From Candidatus Segatella intestinihominis (lineage in GTDB: Bacteria > Bacteroidota > Bacteroidia > Bacteroidales > Bacteroidaceae): 63,304 nt of DNA. The position numbers and the translations under genes are program-made. The stretch spans positions 1-63,304 of the forward strand of contig URLG01000004.1 of assembly GCA_900548535.1 (NCBI GenBank), in the 5' to 3' direction. This document shows, one piece after another, positions 8,324 through 16,198 of this stretch. Numbering within the stretch: position 1 is the stretch's first letter; every line of letters starts with the position of its first letter. The notes beneath the pieces are model-generated. The model was not told the origin of the DNA. It saw only the letters and a program-made list of their open reading frames with translations, and did no database searches.

Positions 8324-9222
8324 TCCTTTCGTTCTGCATGTTTTGGCGCGCTTGCCTCTCCACCAGATACGGCAGGGGACGAAGGGGATACTTCACCCTC
8401 TGGCAAAGCCTGTGGATTTTCTCCTCCTATCAGAGAGGAATCTTGGGCAGCCGTTGGCTTGTGCTTAGCTCCTGGAGGCAAGATAGTAACCTGTCGATAA
8501 TGCCTATTGCGCTCCGTAGGCTGTTCCATTCTGAAAGGATGCACGGAATGCCCCTCGTTCATCCAAGCTATGATCTTGTCTGCCCACATCGCAGACGCCT
8601 TCATCGTAGGATGCCTGCCATCCTGCTGGCGCTCAAAGGTGAGCTTGTAGCTTGGATAATATCTCTTAGCACCCATCACATGGAGCAAGAGCTTGTTATA
8701 GCCCTTGTCTTCACACCAGTTTGGTGGACCAATCCATATCGTTGGGATATTGCCTATCTTGTCCAAGATGGCACGGATGCGCTTCTCACACCCCTTCATA
8801 TCGGCTGTATACAACTCATTGCTACCCAAGCATACAAAGACGTGGGTAGGACGTACCTTCTGGATATAATGACTCAAGGTATCGGTAGAAGCCCAGTTGC
8901 GCGTACCCGAGCTGCACCAGGTGACACAAGTGAGGCTATGCCCATTCTTATTGGTATAATCGGAAAAACGATATGCCAAATATTCCGACATGGAATCTCC
9001 AAATATCAATACTCTCTGGGAAGTGGTATCCACCTCTTCCTTCACTGTATCTTGAGCCTCAACTTCCTCGGCCAACGATTCTTCCGACTTACCGGTCAAT
9101 GCCTCCAAGCCCACTTGCTTGAGCTGCAATCGTTCCGCCACCTGCTCGGGGACGAAGGCATAGCCTAAAATAGCTCCAACAGCAATAACCATCAGTGCTA
9201 TCAATTTCCATGTTTCTTTCAT
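8314..9222 (-). CDS. SGNH/GDSL-family hydrolase, membrane-anchored, with low-complexity C-terminal tail
   Basis: A 302-residue product with an N-terminal membrane or signal segment (about residues 5-25). The SGNH domain at about 70-225 has block I IFGDSMSEY with the Ser at about 76, block III GSNELY and the Asp/His block QDGRHPT. SGNH enzymes beside MBOAT genes (AlgJ-, DltD-like) act with them in glycan O-acetylation, and this one directly precedes the MBOAT gene. The last 55-75 residues are unlike the family: PTAAQDSSLIGGEN, ALPEGEVSPSSPAVSGGE, rich in Pro, Ser, Gly and Glu. This may be a flexible tail or coding sequence overrun by a short intergenic repeat. Confidence 0.88.
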   Translation of the reverse strand: MKETWKLIALMVIAVGAILGYAFVPEQVAERLQLKQVGLEALTGKSEESLAEEVEAQDTVKEEVDTTSQRVLIFGDSMSEYLAYRFSDYTNKNGHSLTCVTWCSSGTRNWASTDTLSHYIQKVRPTHVFVCLGSNELYTADMKGCEKRIRAILDKIGNIPTIWIGPPNWCEDKGYNKLLLHVMGAKRYYPSYKLTFERQQDGRHPTMKASAMWADKIIAWMNEGHSVHPFRMEQPTERNRHYRQVTILPPGAKHKPTAAQDSSLIGGENPQALPEGEVSPSSPAVSGGEASAPKHAERKDSI

Positions 9223-9248
9223 TTGAACTCGATATTGCTAATTTATTG

Positions 9249-9280
9249 CAAAAGTAAACAATATCTAGCAGAATACCAAG
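9249..9280 (-). promoter_or_regulatory. Promoter of the SGNH-MBOAT pair
   Basis: Minus-strand TACTTTTG (9256-9249) matches the -7 box. A CTTG 20 bases upstream (9280-9277) is a weak -33 box. Together with the terminator at 9326-9357 it separates this pair from the galactan locus. Confidence 0.5.
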
Positions 9281-9325
9281 AGATTGAATAAAAAAGTGAA
9301 AAATAATATAAATTTAAGAGTATAA

Positions 9326-9357
9326 AAAAGGCTCAGGACATCCATCCTGAGCCTTTT
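9326..9357 (-). terminator. Terminator at the end of the galactan locus
   Basis: AAAAGGCTCAGGA (9326-9338) pairs perfectly with TCCTGAGCCTTTT (9345-9357) around a 6-base loop. It lies about 40 bases past the GH2 stop and ends the five-gene transcript. Confidence 0.85.
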
Positions 9358-9398
9358 AAGTTGCATTTTTTGAAATATTGAAGTTAGGCTAATCTTAT

Positions 9399-11864
9399 TT
9401 ACATAGCCTGCAAGTTGATAGATTTCTCTATATTTCTCTTGGCATCTTTCACCTTGAACGTGATGTTGCCCTTCTGCGCCTTGCTCTGTACAATGACTAC
9501 GAGCTTGCCTGAGAAGAGTTTCATCTGTGGCTGGGTAAATGAATCCAAAGAGGTGGCATCGCCATTGCATGCTGCCTTGAAGGTGCCAGCGCCTGTTACC
9601 TCAAAGGTCAACTCGTCATCAGCAAGTGGGCACTCGTTGCCGTCCTTGTCCAAGAGGCCCACGGTGATGAAGGCGAGGTCATTGCCATCTGCCTTGAGCA
9701 CAGTGTTATGCTCATCGGTGCATCCCTCTACGCAGCAAGCTTTCTCAGCATGGTCAGGAGTCTCCACGCTGAAATGCAGCTGGGTTGGTTCGCCAGAAGT
9801 GCGCTTTACGTCCTCACCTATCTTGTCACCATACTCATTGTATGTTACCACACGGATTTCTCCTGGCTCATACTTCACATTGTTCCAACGCAGACGATAA
9901 CGATCCAAGCGGCTAGACTTATCCTTGTGGACACGTCCTTGGCTCTTGCCATTGACAAAGAGTTCGCCCTCCACACCATCGGTGTAGCAATATACTGGGG
10001 TTACCTGTCCCTCACGTCCTGCCCAGTTCCAATGAGGCAAGAGATGGGTGGTATGCCGATGCTCATTCCAACGGGCACGATACATATAATAACGATCCTT
10101 AGGCAGACCAGCCAAGTCGCAGATGCCGAAGTAGCTGCTGCGTGATGGCCAATACTCATCGTATGGAGTTGGCTCACCCAGATAGTCATAGCCTGTCCAA
10201 ACGAACTCACCGATTACCCAGCTGTAGTCGTCCTGCATCTTCCAGTCATCATCTGGCAGGTTGCTCCAAGAGCAATACTCCGTGTCGTAGCTAGAACACT
10301 GACCATCAGGATAGGGGTTCTTGTCCTTGTTTTGCACCACGACAGGGAACTTATACACCCCACGTGAGCTAACGGTAGATGCCGTCTCGCTGCCCAAGAG
10401 GAATCCCTGAGGCAACTGCTCGATATTCTTATAATACTTATGTACGCGATAGTTGAATCCCGGCACGTCCATCACTTGGGCAAAGCCTGACTTCAAGGCA
10501 TCCTCTGCCCTGTCCATACCCTGGGTCACAGGGCGAGAAGGATCATACTGATGGCAGATGTCCTGCAAATGCTTGGCTATCTGCACGCCCTCCTGGCTCC
10601 ACTGCTCAGGTATCTCATTGCCAATACTCCACATGATGATGCTAGGATGATTGCGATGGTGCTTTACCAGATTGGTGATATCCTTGTCACTCCACTCCTT
10701 GAAGAAGCGGGCATAGCCATTCTTACACTTAGGATAGATCCACATATCAAAGCTCTCCGCCATCACCATCATACCGAGCGAATCACAGATTTCCATCTGC
10801 ATGGTAGAAGGCATATTGTGAGCTGTACGAATGGCATCGCAGCCCATCGCCTTCATCATCTTGATTTGGCGAATGAGAGCAGCCTTGTTTTCTGCTGCTC
10901 CAAGCGGACCGAGGTCATGATGCAGGCAGACGCCCTTTATCTTACGGGTGATGCCATTGAGCTGGAATCCATTGTCCTTGGATACAGAGATGGTACGAAC
11001 ACCTGTCTTGAGCGTCTGGACATCTGCTACTTTCTTGCCCTCATAGCGGGTCAACTTGAGCTGATAGAGATAAGGATTCTCTGGCGACCAAAGCTCAGGA
11101 TTGTCTATCTTGAGTTGAGTCTTGATGGTAGGATTGGCACCATTGATCGTTTGCTGCGCCACAACCTTGCCTGCTTCATCAGCCAGAGCAATGACGGTGC
11201 GACCATTCTTGCCCAGTTTACCCTGCAAGAGCGCATCTACCTCTACCTCAGCCTCTGCCTTGGTAGCATGGATGGTACGGGCAAAGGTATCCCAAGTAGA
11301 GAAGTTGACATCGCCATAAAGCTCCACCTTCACTGGGCGATAGAGTCCGCCACCAGGATACCAGCGACTGCTCTCCTCCACATTCTTGAGGTGAACCTCC
11401 ACAAGATTCTTCTTGCCACCAAACTGCACGTATGGCGTAATGTCGATACGGAAGGCATTGTAGCCGTAAGCCCATTTGCCAGCCTCCTTGCCATTCACGC
11501 TTACCACTGGTTGGCTCATAGCTCCATCAAATACCAAGACGGCACGCTTATATCCCTTAGGCAGCGTGAGGTTCATGCGATACTCACCCTCGCCTATCCA
11601 AGGGAGCGCACCAGAGCGACCAGACTTCTCGGTCTTCTCCTTCTCGCCATTCTGTTCGATAGCCACCATCTGGAGGTCCCATTTCTTGTCGAAAGGACCA
11701 GCGATAGCCCAGTCGTGAGGCACTTGCACTTGCGTCCACGACTTACCATCGCGAGAGAAGTCCCACGATGGCAAGTTGATTACCTTCCTACTTTGCGCCA
11801 TGCTCATCGCAGAGAGAGCCAAGGCGAAAGTAGCCAATGTCATTTTCTTATACCCTATCATCAT
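9399..11864 (-). CDS. GH2 beta-galactosidase of the galactan locus
   Basis: Probably removes galactose from beta-1,4-galacto-oligosaccharides in the periplasm. The 821-residue product has a signal peptide (LALSAMSMAQS), a sugar-binding domain (VPHDWAIAGPF, WYPGGGLYRPVKVELYGD), an immunoglobulin-like domain, a TIM barrel and C-terminal beta domains of the DUF4982/Big type. In the barrel the acid/base is the Glu of MWSIGNEIPEQ (about residue 416) and the nucleophile the Glu of LLGSETAS (about 492). EFVWTGYDYLGEPTPY is typical of Bacteroidota GH2 enzymes. It follows GH53 by 14 bases and is the last gene of the locus. GH2 also contains other specificities; galactosidase is chosen from motifs and context. 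Confidence 0.9.
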   Translation of the reverse strand: MMIGYKKMTLATFALALSAMSMAQSRKVINLPSWDFSRDGKSWTQVQVPHDWAIAGPFDKKWDLQMVAIEQNGEKEKTEKSGRSGALPWIGEGEYRMNLTLPKGYKRAVLVFDGAMSQPVVSVNGKEAGKWAYGYNAFRIDITPYVQFGGKKNLVEVHLKNVEESSRWYPGGGLYRPVKVELYGDVNFSTWDTFARTIHATKAEAEVEVDALLQGKLGKNGRTVIALADEAGKVVAQQTINGANPTIKTQLKIDNPELWSPENPYLYQLKLTRYEGKKVADVQTLKTGVRTISVSKDNGFQLNGITRKIKGVCLHHDLGPLGAAENKAALIRQIKMMKAMGCDAIRTAHNMPSTMQMEICDSLGMMVMAESFDMWIYPKCKNGYARFFKEWSDKDITNLVKHHRNHPSIIMWSIGNEIPEQWSQEGVQIAKHLQDICHQYDPSRPVTQGMDRAEDALKSGFAQVMDVPGFNYRVHKYYKNIEQLPQGFLLGSETASTVSSRGVYKFPVVVQNKDKNPYPDGQCSSYDTEYCSWSNLPDDDWKMQDDYSWVIGEFVWTGYDYLGEPTPYDEYWPSRSSYFGICDLAGLPKDRYYMYRARWNEHRHTTHLLPHWNWAGREGQVTPVYCYTDGVEGELFVNGKSQGRVHKDKSSRLDRYRLRWNNVKYEPGEIRVVTYNEYGDKIGEDVKRTSGEPTQLHFSVETPDHAEKACCVEGCTDEHNTVLKADGNDLAFITVGLLDKDGNECPLADDELTFEVTGAGTFKAACNGDATSLDSFTQPQMKLFSGKLVVIVQSKAQKGNITFKVKDAKRNIEKSINLQAM

Positions 11865-11878
11865 ATATACTTAGTTGT

Positions 11879-12955
11879 TTACTTGAATGCGTCTAAAGCC
11901 GCAGTAGGCTTACCCGTATTGTCGAAGGCACCCTTGTCGTAGCCATTCCAGTTGTTAGAGCACTCTGGTTCCCAATAGAATACGCCCTCACAGGTAGAGA
12001 TCTGCTTGCATCCATCCACCATCTTCTTGAGGAATGGAGCGGCATTCTCTGAGTTCCACACCATACCAATCTCTGAGATGATAACATCGCAGCCATACTT
12101 CTCGGAGAGGGTCTTGATGTTATTGAGACAAGCATCTGATACCTGTTCCCAAGTCTGGTCGGTAATCCAGTCTGGATAGAGCGACATGCCGATAACATCC
12201 CACTTGGCACCATTCTGCTTCAAGCCATCAAACATCCAGGTGTACTGACCGAGATTGTTACCCTTGTCCAAGTGTACGATGACCTTGGCGTTAGGATAAA
12301 CACCCTTCACTGCATCATAACCCGCATTGATATAGGCAGCGAAGTTAGCCATATTCTTAGAGGCACGACCTGTTACCTTGATGGCATCGTCACCTTCGGC
12401 ATCATTCCAGAGCATACCATCGGTGGTCTCATTGCCCACCTGCACCCACTCTACGTCGATATTTCTTTCCTTCAAGGCAGAGAGCACATCCTTGGTATGA
12501 TTGGCAACAGCCAGCTTCATCTCATCGAAACTATAGTTCTTCCAGGCCGCTGGCACGCCCTGCTTGCTTGGATCAGCCCAAGTATCAGAGTAATGGAAGT
12601 CGATCATCAAGCGCATACCCAGCTGCTGAGCACGCCAAGCCTTGGCGACTACATCATCCTTACCATTCCATCCATCCGCAGGATTTACCCATACACGCAA
12701 GCGGATAGAGTTCATGCCGAGATCACGAAGCAGAGACATACACTCAGTAGCCTTGCCATTCTGATTATAAAACTTCACGCCACTGGCTTCCATCTCAGTG
12801 AGCCAACTAACATCGGCACCCTTGGCGAAACCACTCATATCGTATGTTTTCTCCTTTTCTGGAGTAGCGTTATCATCATTGCTGCAACTTGTTCCCGTGA
12901 TAGAGAAGAGAAGTGCAGAAGCCAAAAGTACGGCTTTACCTAAAATATTCTTCAT
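11879..12955 (-). CDS. GH53 endo-beta-1,4-galactanase, surface lipoprotein
   Basis: Cuts internal beta-1,4 bonds in pectic galactan or type I arabinogalactan. The 358-residue product has a lipoprotein signal with Cys in GTSCSNDDN; the acidic residues after the Cys resemble the Bacteroidota surface-export signal, so an outer-face position is likely. The barrel has GFAKGADVSWLTEMEASG, IRLRVWVNP, WVQVGNETTDGMLW (acid/base Glu about 175) and IISEIGMVW (nucleophile Glu about 294). GH53 has one known activity, which fixes the substrate of the whole locus. It is preceded by a 148-base gap with a hairpin and a possible internal promoter. Confidence 0.95.
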   Translation of the reverse strand: MKNILGKAVLLASALLFSITGTSCSNDDNATPEKEKTYDMSGFAKGADVSWLTEMEASGVKFYNQNGKATECMSLLRDLGMNSIRLRVWVNPADGWNGKDDVVAKAWRAQQLGMRLMIDFHYSDTWADPSKQGVPAAWKNYSFDEMKLAVANHTKDVLSALKERNIDVEWVQVGNETTDGMLWNDAEGDDAIKVTGRASKNMANFAAYINAGYDAVKGVYPNAKVIVHLDKGNNLGQYTWMFDGLKQNGAKWDVIGMSLYPDWITDQTWEQVSDACLNNIKTLSEKYGCDVIISEIGMVWNSENAAPFLKKMVDGCKQISTCEGVFYWEPECSNNWNGYDKGAFDNTGKPTAALDAFK

Positions 12956-12995
12956 TGTCTTATTTTGGTTTTTACGGCTAGCTTGCTATTTTCTG

Positions 12996-13003
12996 CAAAG
13001 ATA
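12996..13003 (-). promoter_or_regulatory. Possible internal promoter before GH53
   Basis: Minus-strand TATCTTTG matches the -7 consensus, 40 bases before the GH53 start. No good -33 box is seen 19-20 bases upstream, so the call is weak. Confidence 0.35.
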
Positions 13004-13033
13004 GCACAATTATTATTATCTTGTAATGAATAA

Positions 13034-13093
13034 GCTTGCTCTTCTCAAAATATTTTGTGTAAAGGTTTGCACAAACCTTTGACAAGAGCAAGC
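13034..13093 (-). repeat. Nested inverted repeat between the SusE-like gene and GH53
   Basis: Outer 10-bp arms GCTTGCTCTT (13034-13043) and AAGAGCAAGC (13084-13093) enclose an inner hairpin AAAGGTTT/AAACCTTT (13061-13068, 13073-13080). There is no T-tract on the minus strand, so it is not a classic terminator. It may stabilise or separate the transcript of the transporter genes from that of the enzymes. Confidence 0.7.
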
Positions 13094-13103
13094 ACAACAC
13101 GAT

Positions 13104-14501
13104 TTATTCGTAACTCCAAGTCATGGTGTTGAGGTTGGCTGTAATGGTCATCTCACCTCCCGTTACATCATCCTTAAACCAGAGGTTCCATGAATTTTCT
13201 GTAGCAAGATTAAACAGTTTGCCATCCTCAGGCTCGCTACCATACCAAGTCTGCTTATCATCCTTGCTTTCTCCTACATAGATAAACTTAAAGTTTTCCC
13301 AAGCTGCAGGTGTATACTTGCAAGTATAGACACCATCGCTCACCTTAGTCATCACGGCCTTCAAGTTATTGCCATTTTCATCAAACATACAGAGGGTATT
13401 GCTTGCCTCTGGCTCTGGAGTAGTCTGGTCGCCAGCTACAATAGAGTAAGTCAGTTCGCTATTCTCATCCACCTTTACGGTAACGGTATAGGTTCCTGCC
13501 TTCTCTACGTTTACGCTGCCTGCGGCAGAAGCATCTGTCATCTTGCCATCAGCAAGGGTGTAGTTCATCGTCTTAACTACAGCTGCTGCATCGTCAGTAC
13601 CCGTAGCCTTGTTGTATTCTGCACCAGTACCCACTATCTGAATAGGAGTATTATCAGCAGAGGTAGTGATTACCTTCACCCAAGCATAGTTAGGCGCATC
13701 GTAAGTCATCGCCTCTCCATTCAACTGGAATTCCTTCATCCAAGTAGCCTTCCATTCCTTAGCCTTGGTGTCTACAACGGCATAGTAGATACCAGCCTGA
13801 CCTGGGAACCAGAAATTATATGCGCTCTCTGTATTATCTGCCTCGAAGACATGACCATCAGCGCCATAGTTACCCCAAACGGTTCCATCATTCTCCTTAC
13901 CATAGAAGTTCAACCAAGAAGAAGCTTTCATATAACCAATATAAATGCCATCTTCATTAGGAGAATAAAGATAAGTCAAAACTTTAGTCTTATCATCCTT
14001 TTCCACGAGCGTCATCTTATTCATGTGTATCATATAAGGTGTAACATTCACTTGACACACATTGCTGTAAACAGAGTCAAGATTGGCTCCCATCTGGCTC
14101 TTGATACGGAAATAGATAGGAGCACTCTGTTCAGGAGTCATTTTCAACTCCTTGGCAAGGGCATTAAGATCTGCTCCCGTGAAAGCCTTGGAAAGATTAG
14201 TCACTGTGTAATCCTTTGCTGTGGCAAAATCCTCTGAAGGAGATGCCTGAAGATAAGTGTGGAGTGTGCCATTGCCAGCAGGCTTGGTCTCATCGCTCGA
14301 AAGCAAGGTAGGATTCTGCCATGCCAAAGAGAGCACAAGCGTCTTGCTGTTGTCAGCAGACAAGAGCACATCGGATGTAGATGCCATCAAGTCGGATGCC
14401 TTGAAGCCATCCAGGTATATCTTGTCGCCACTCTCGTCACAGCTCACCATGGCGGTGAGTGCGCAGAGAAGCATCATCAGGTTTCTAAATATCTTTTTCA
14501 T
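13104..14501 (-). CDS. SusE-like surface glycan-binding lipoprotein
   Basis: A 465-residue lipoprotein (signal MKKIFRNLMMLLCALTAMVS, then Cys) in the position of SusE/SusF or SGBP genes, right after susD. The N-terminal part (SADNSKTLVLSLAWQNP and a fibronectin-like sandwich to about residue 150) is typical of SusE domains. The middle and C-terminal beta domains are rich in Trp and Tyr (YNFWFPGQAGIYYAVVD, NLWFKDDVTGG), as expected for glycan-binding faces. It should hold galactan at the cell surface. It starts 11 bases after susD ends. Sequence in this class is poorly conserved; the call rests on domain features and gene order. Confidence 0.85.
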   Translation of the reverse strand: MKKIFRNLMMLLCALTAMVSCDESGDKIYLDGFKASDLMASTSDVLLSADNSKTLVLSLAWQNPTLLSSDETKPAGNGTLHTYLQASPSEDFATAKDYTVTNLSKAFTGADLNALAKELKMTPEQSAPIYFRIKSQMGANLDSVYSNVCQVNVTPYMIHMNKMTLVEKDDKTKVLTYLYSPNEDGIYIGYMKASSWLNFYGKENDGTVWGNYGADGHVFEADNTESAYNFWFPGQAGIYYAVVDTKAKEWKATWMKEFQLNGEAMTYDAPNYAWVKVITTSADNTPIQIVGTGAEYNKATGTDDAAAVVKTMNYTLADGKMTDASAAGSVNVEKAGTYTVTVKVDENSELTYSIVAGDQTTPEPEASNTLCMFDENGNNLKAVMTKVSDGVYTCKYTPAAWENFKFIYVGESKDDKQTWYGSEPEDGKLFNLATENSWNLWFKDDVTGGEMTITANLNTMTWSYE

Positions 14502-14512
14502 TGTTCTTTTTC

Positions 14513-16177
14513 TTAATAGTTGTCATTGTGAAGATTTGGATTTGCGGTAAGCTCGGTGTTAGGGATTGGATAGATGTTATACTTGCTATCCACTGCCTGA
14601 CCATCGTGGGTGCCACCCTTCCATTGCCAGATATACTTATTGGTAGTAAACTGACCGAAGCGGATCAAGTCGGTACGGCGATAGCCCTCATGATAAAGCT
14701 CACGAGCACGCTCATCGAGAATAAACTGGAGGAAGTCAGCATCGCTAGCAAAGTTGTCTTTCCAAATATCAGCTGCGCCAGCACGCTCTCTTACCTTATT
14801 AATATAATAGATAGCACCCTGTTTGCGGGTTTCAGCCTCAGCATCAGAACCACCATTCCAGTTGTCCCAATCCTCACCCAGACGAGCCACACACTCAGCA
14901 TACATCAAGTAAACATCGGCAAGACGGAAGAGTGGGAAGTCTGTATCCACACCATCATTACTTGTATTGGATGCGGTAGTGCCATCATCTTTCAGATTAG
15001 ACCATTTCTCTGATAAGTAGCCAGTTGTCTCATCCGTCATACTGGTAACATCCTTGCTCTGACCATTGGTAAAGAACTTGGCACGCTTATCACCCTGTGC
15101 CTCTTCGCCCTGTGCATAGATATCATTCTCATTGAACTTATCCACAAACTGAGAACGCAAGCGGAACTCACTCCATCCGCTGGTAGCACCAAAGTCGCCT
15201 GGAGTTTGGTTGGCATTCGACAGACTCAACTGTCCACAAACCAAATAGGTAGAAGCACCCCAACTCACTGTATGCTCAGCAGAAACTGGCAGAGCAAAGA
15301 TTATCTCATTGGTTCGCTTGTCGTTATCAGCATTGAAGAGCTTGCTGTAATCGCTCTCCAGAGAGTAGCCCATATTCATCACCCGCTGGCAAGCCGCCTT
15401 ACACTCGGCATACTTAGCCACACCGGTATATACCTCGCTATTGAGGTAAAGCTTGGCAAGCAAAGTATAAGCTGCGCCCTGCGAAGCCTGACCGTAAGGG
15501 CAAGAAGATGCTGGAAGCATATCGCCTACACAGTCCTTCAACTCGCTCTCAATATAATCGAATGTCTCCTGAGGAGTAGCACGAGGAGGAATGAAGCTGC
15601 CCACAGGGTCATTCTCTGTTACCATAGGGATATTGCGATAGAGATCGAGCGCATGATAATAGAACAAGGCACGCATGAAGCGAACTTCAGCCTTATACTC
15701 CTTCATCTTTACCTCGTCATTGCCTGTAAAGCTAGCGCCATTGGCATTGCGAAGGAACTCATTGCAGAGGGCGATGTTGTAGTAGATGCGATAGTACATA
15801 TCTGATACCCAAGCATCGTTGGCATCCCAAGAGAGATAAGTCAAACCTGTGGTCTGCTCACCTGTGAGCCAAGTGGAAGCAAACTCATCGGTACCACACT
15901 CCTGCATGTTCAGGAACATACGCATGTAGTCGAAGCCACTGCCACTATTCAATACGGACTCCATGTCCTTGTTGTCGCCACCTTTGCCCTGACCACTGGT
16001 TACCATGGCAGCATAAATCTTACCCAACACTGCCTCATAGTTGGCAAGATTGGTATATACATCCTTAGAGGTTGTCTCCGTCTGAGGATATTGATCGAGA
16101 TCGGAAACACAGCTTGTTGCACTTGTCAGTACGGCTGTGCCCATCATCATACTATATAATATATTCTTCAGTTTCAT
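14513..16177 (-). CDS. SusD/RagB-family outer-membrane glycan-binding lipoprotein
   Basis: Partner of the SusC pore; lids it from outside and binds galactan. The 554-residue product has a lipoprotein signal (TSATSCVSDLDQYPQ), the SusD N-terminal helical repeats (FMRALFYYHALDLYRNIP, a SusD hallmark) and the C-terminal signature (ERARELYHEGYRRTDLIRFG, NPNLHNDNY end). Length is typical. It begins 21 bases after susC ends, so the two are co-transcribed. Substrate is inferred from the GH53 and GH2 genes downstream. Confidence 0.97.
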   Translation of the reverse strand: MKLKNILYSMMMGTAVLTSATSCVSDLDQYPQTETTSKDVYTNLANYEAVLGKIYAAMVTSGQGKGGDNKDMESVLNSGSGFDYMRMFLNMQECGTDEFASTWLTGEQTTGLTYLSWDANDAWVSDMYYRIYYNIALCNEFLRNANGASFTGNDEVKMKEYKAEVRFMRALFYYHALDLYRNIPMVTENDPVGSFIPPRATPQETFDYIESELKDCVGDMLPASSCPYGQASQGAAYTLLAKLYLNSEVYTGVAKYAECKAACQRVMNMGYSLESDYSKLFNADNDKRTNEIIFALPVSAEHTVSWGASTYLVCGQLSLSNANQTPGDFGATSGWSEFRLRSQFVDKFNENDIYAQGEEAQGDKRAKFFTNGQSKDVTSMTDETTGYLSEKWSNLKDDGTTASNTSNDGVDTDFPLFRLADVYLMYAECVARLGEDWDNWNGGSDAEAETRKQGAIYYINKVRERAGAADIWKDNFASDADFLQFILDERARELYHEGYRRTDLIRFGQFTTNKYIWQWKGGTHDGQAVDSKYNIYPIPNTELTANPNLHNDNY

Positions 16178-16198
16178 TTTTCTTATCAGTTTAGATTG

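Noticed and set aside
10551..11942. Long plus-strand open frame (463 codons) opposite the GH2 gene
   Set aside because: It is a mirror of the GH2 coding frame, which carries clear catalytic motifs. Similar long frames opposite the regulator, murC and gpmI were dropped for the same reason.
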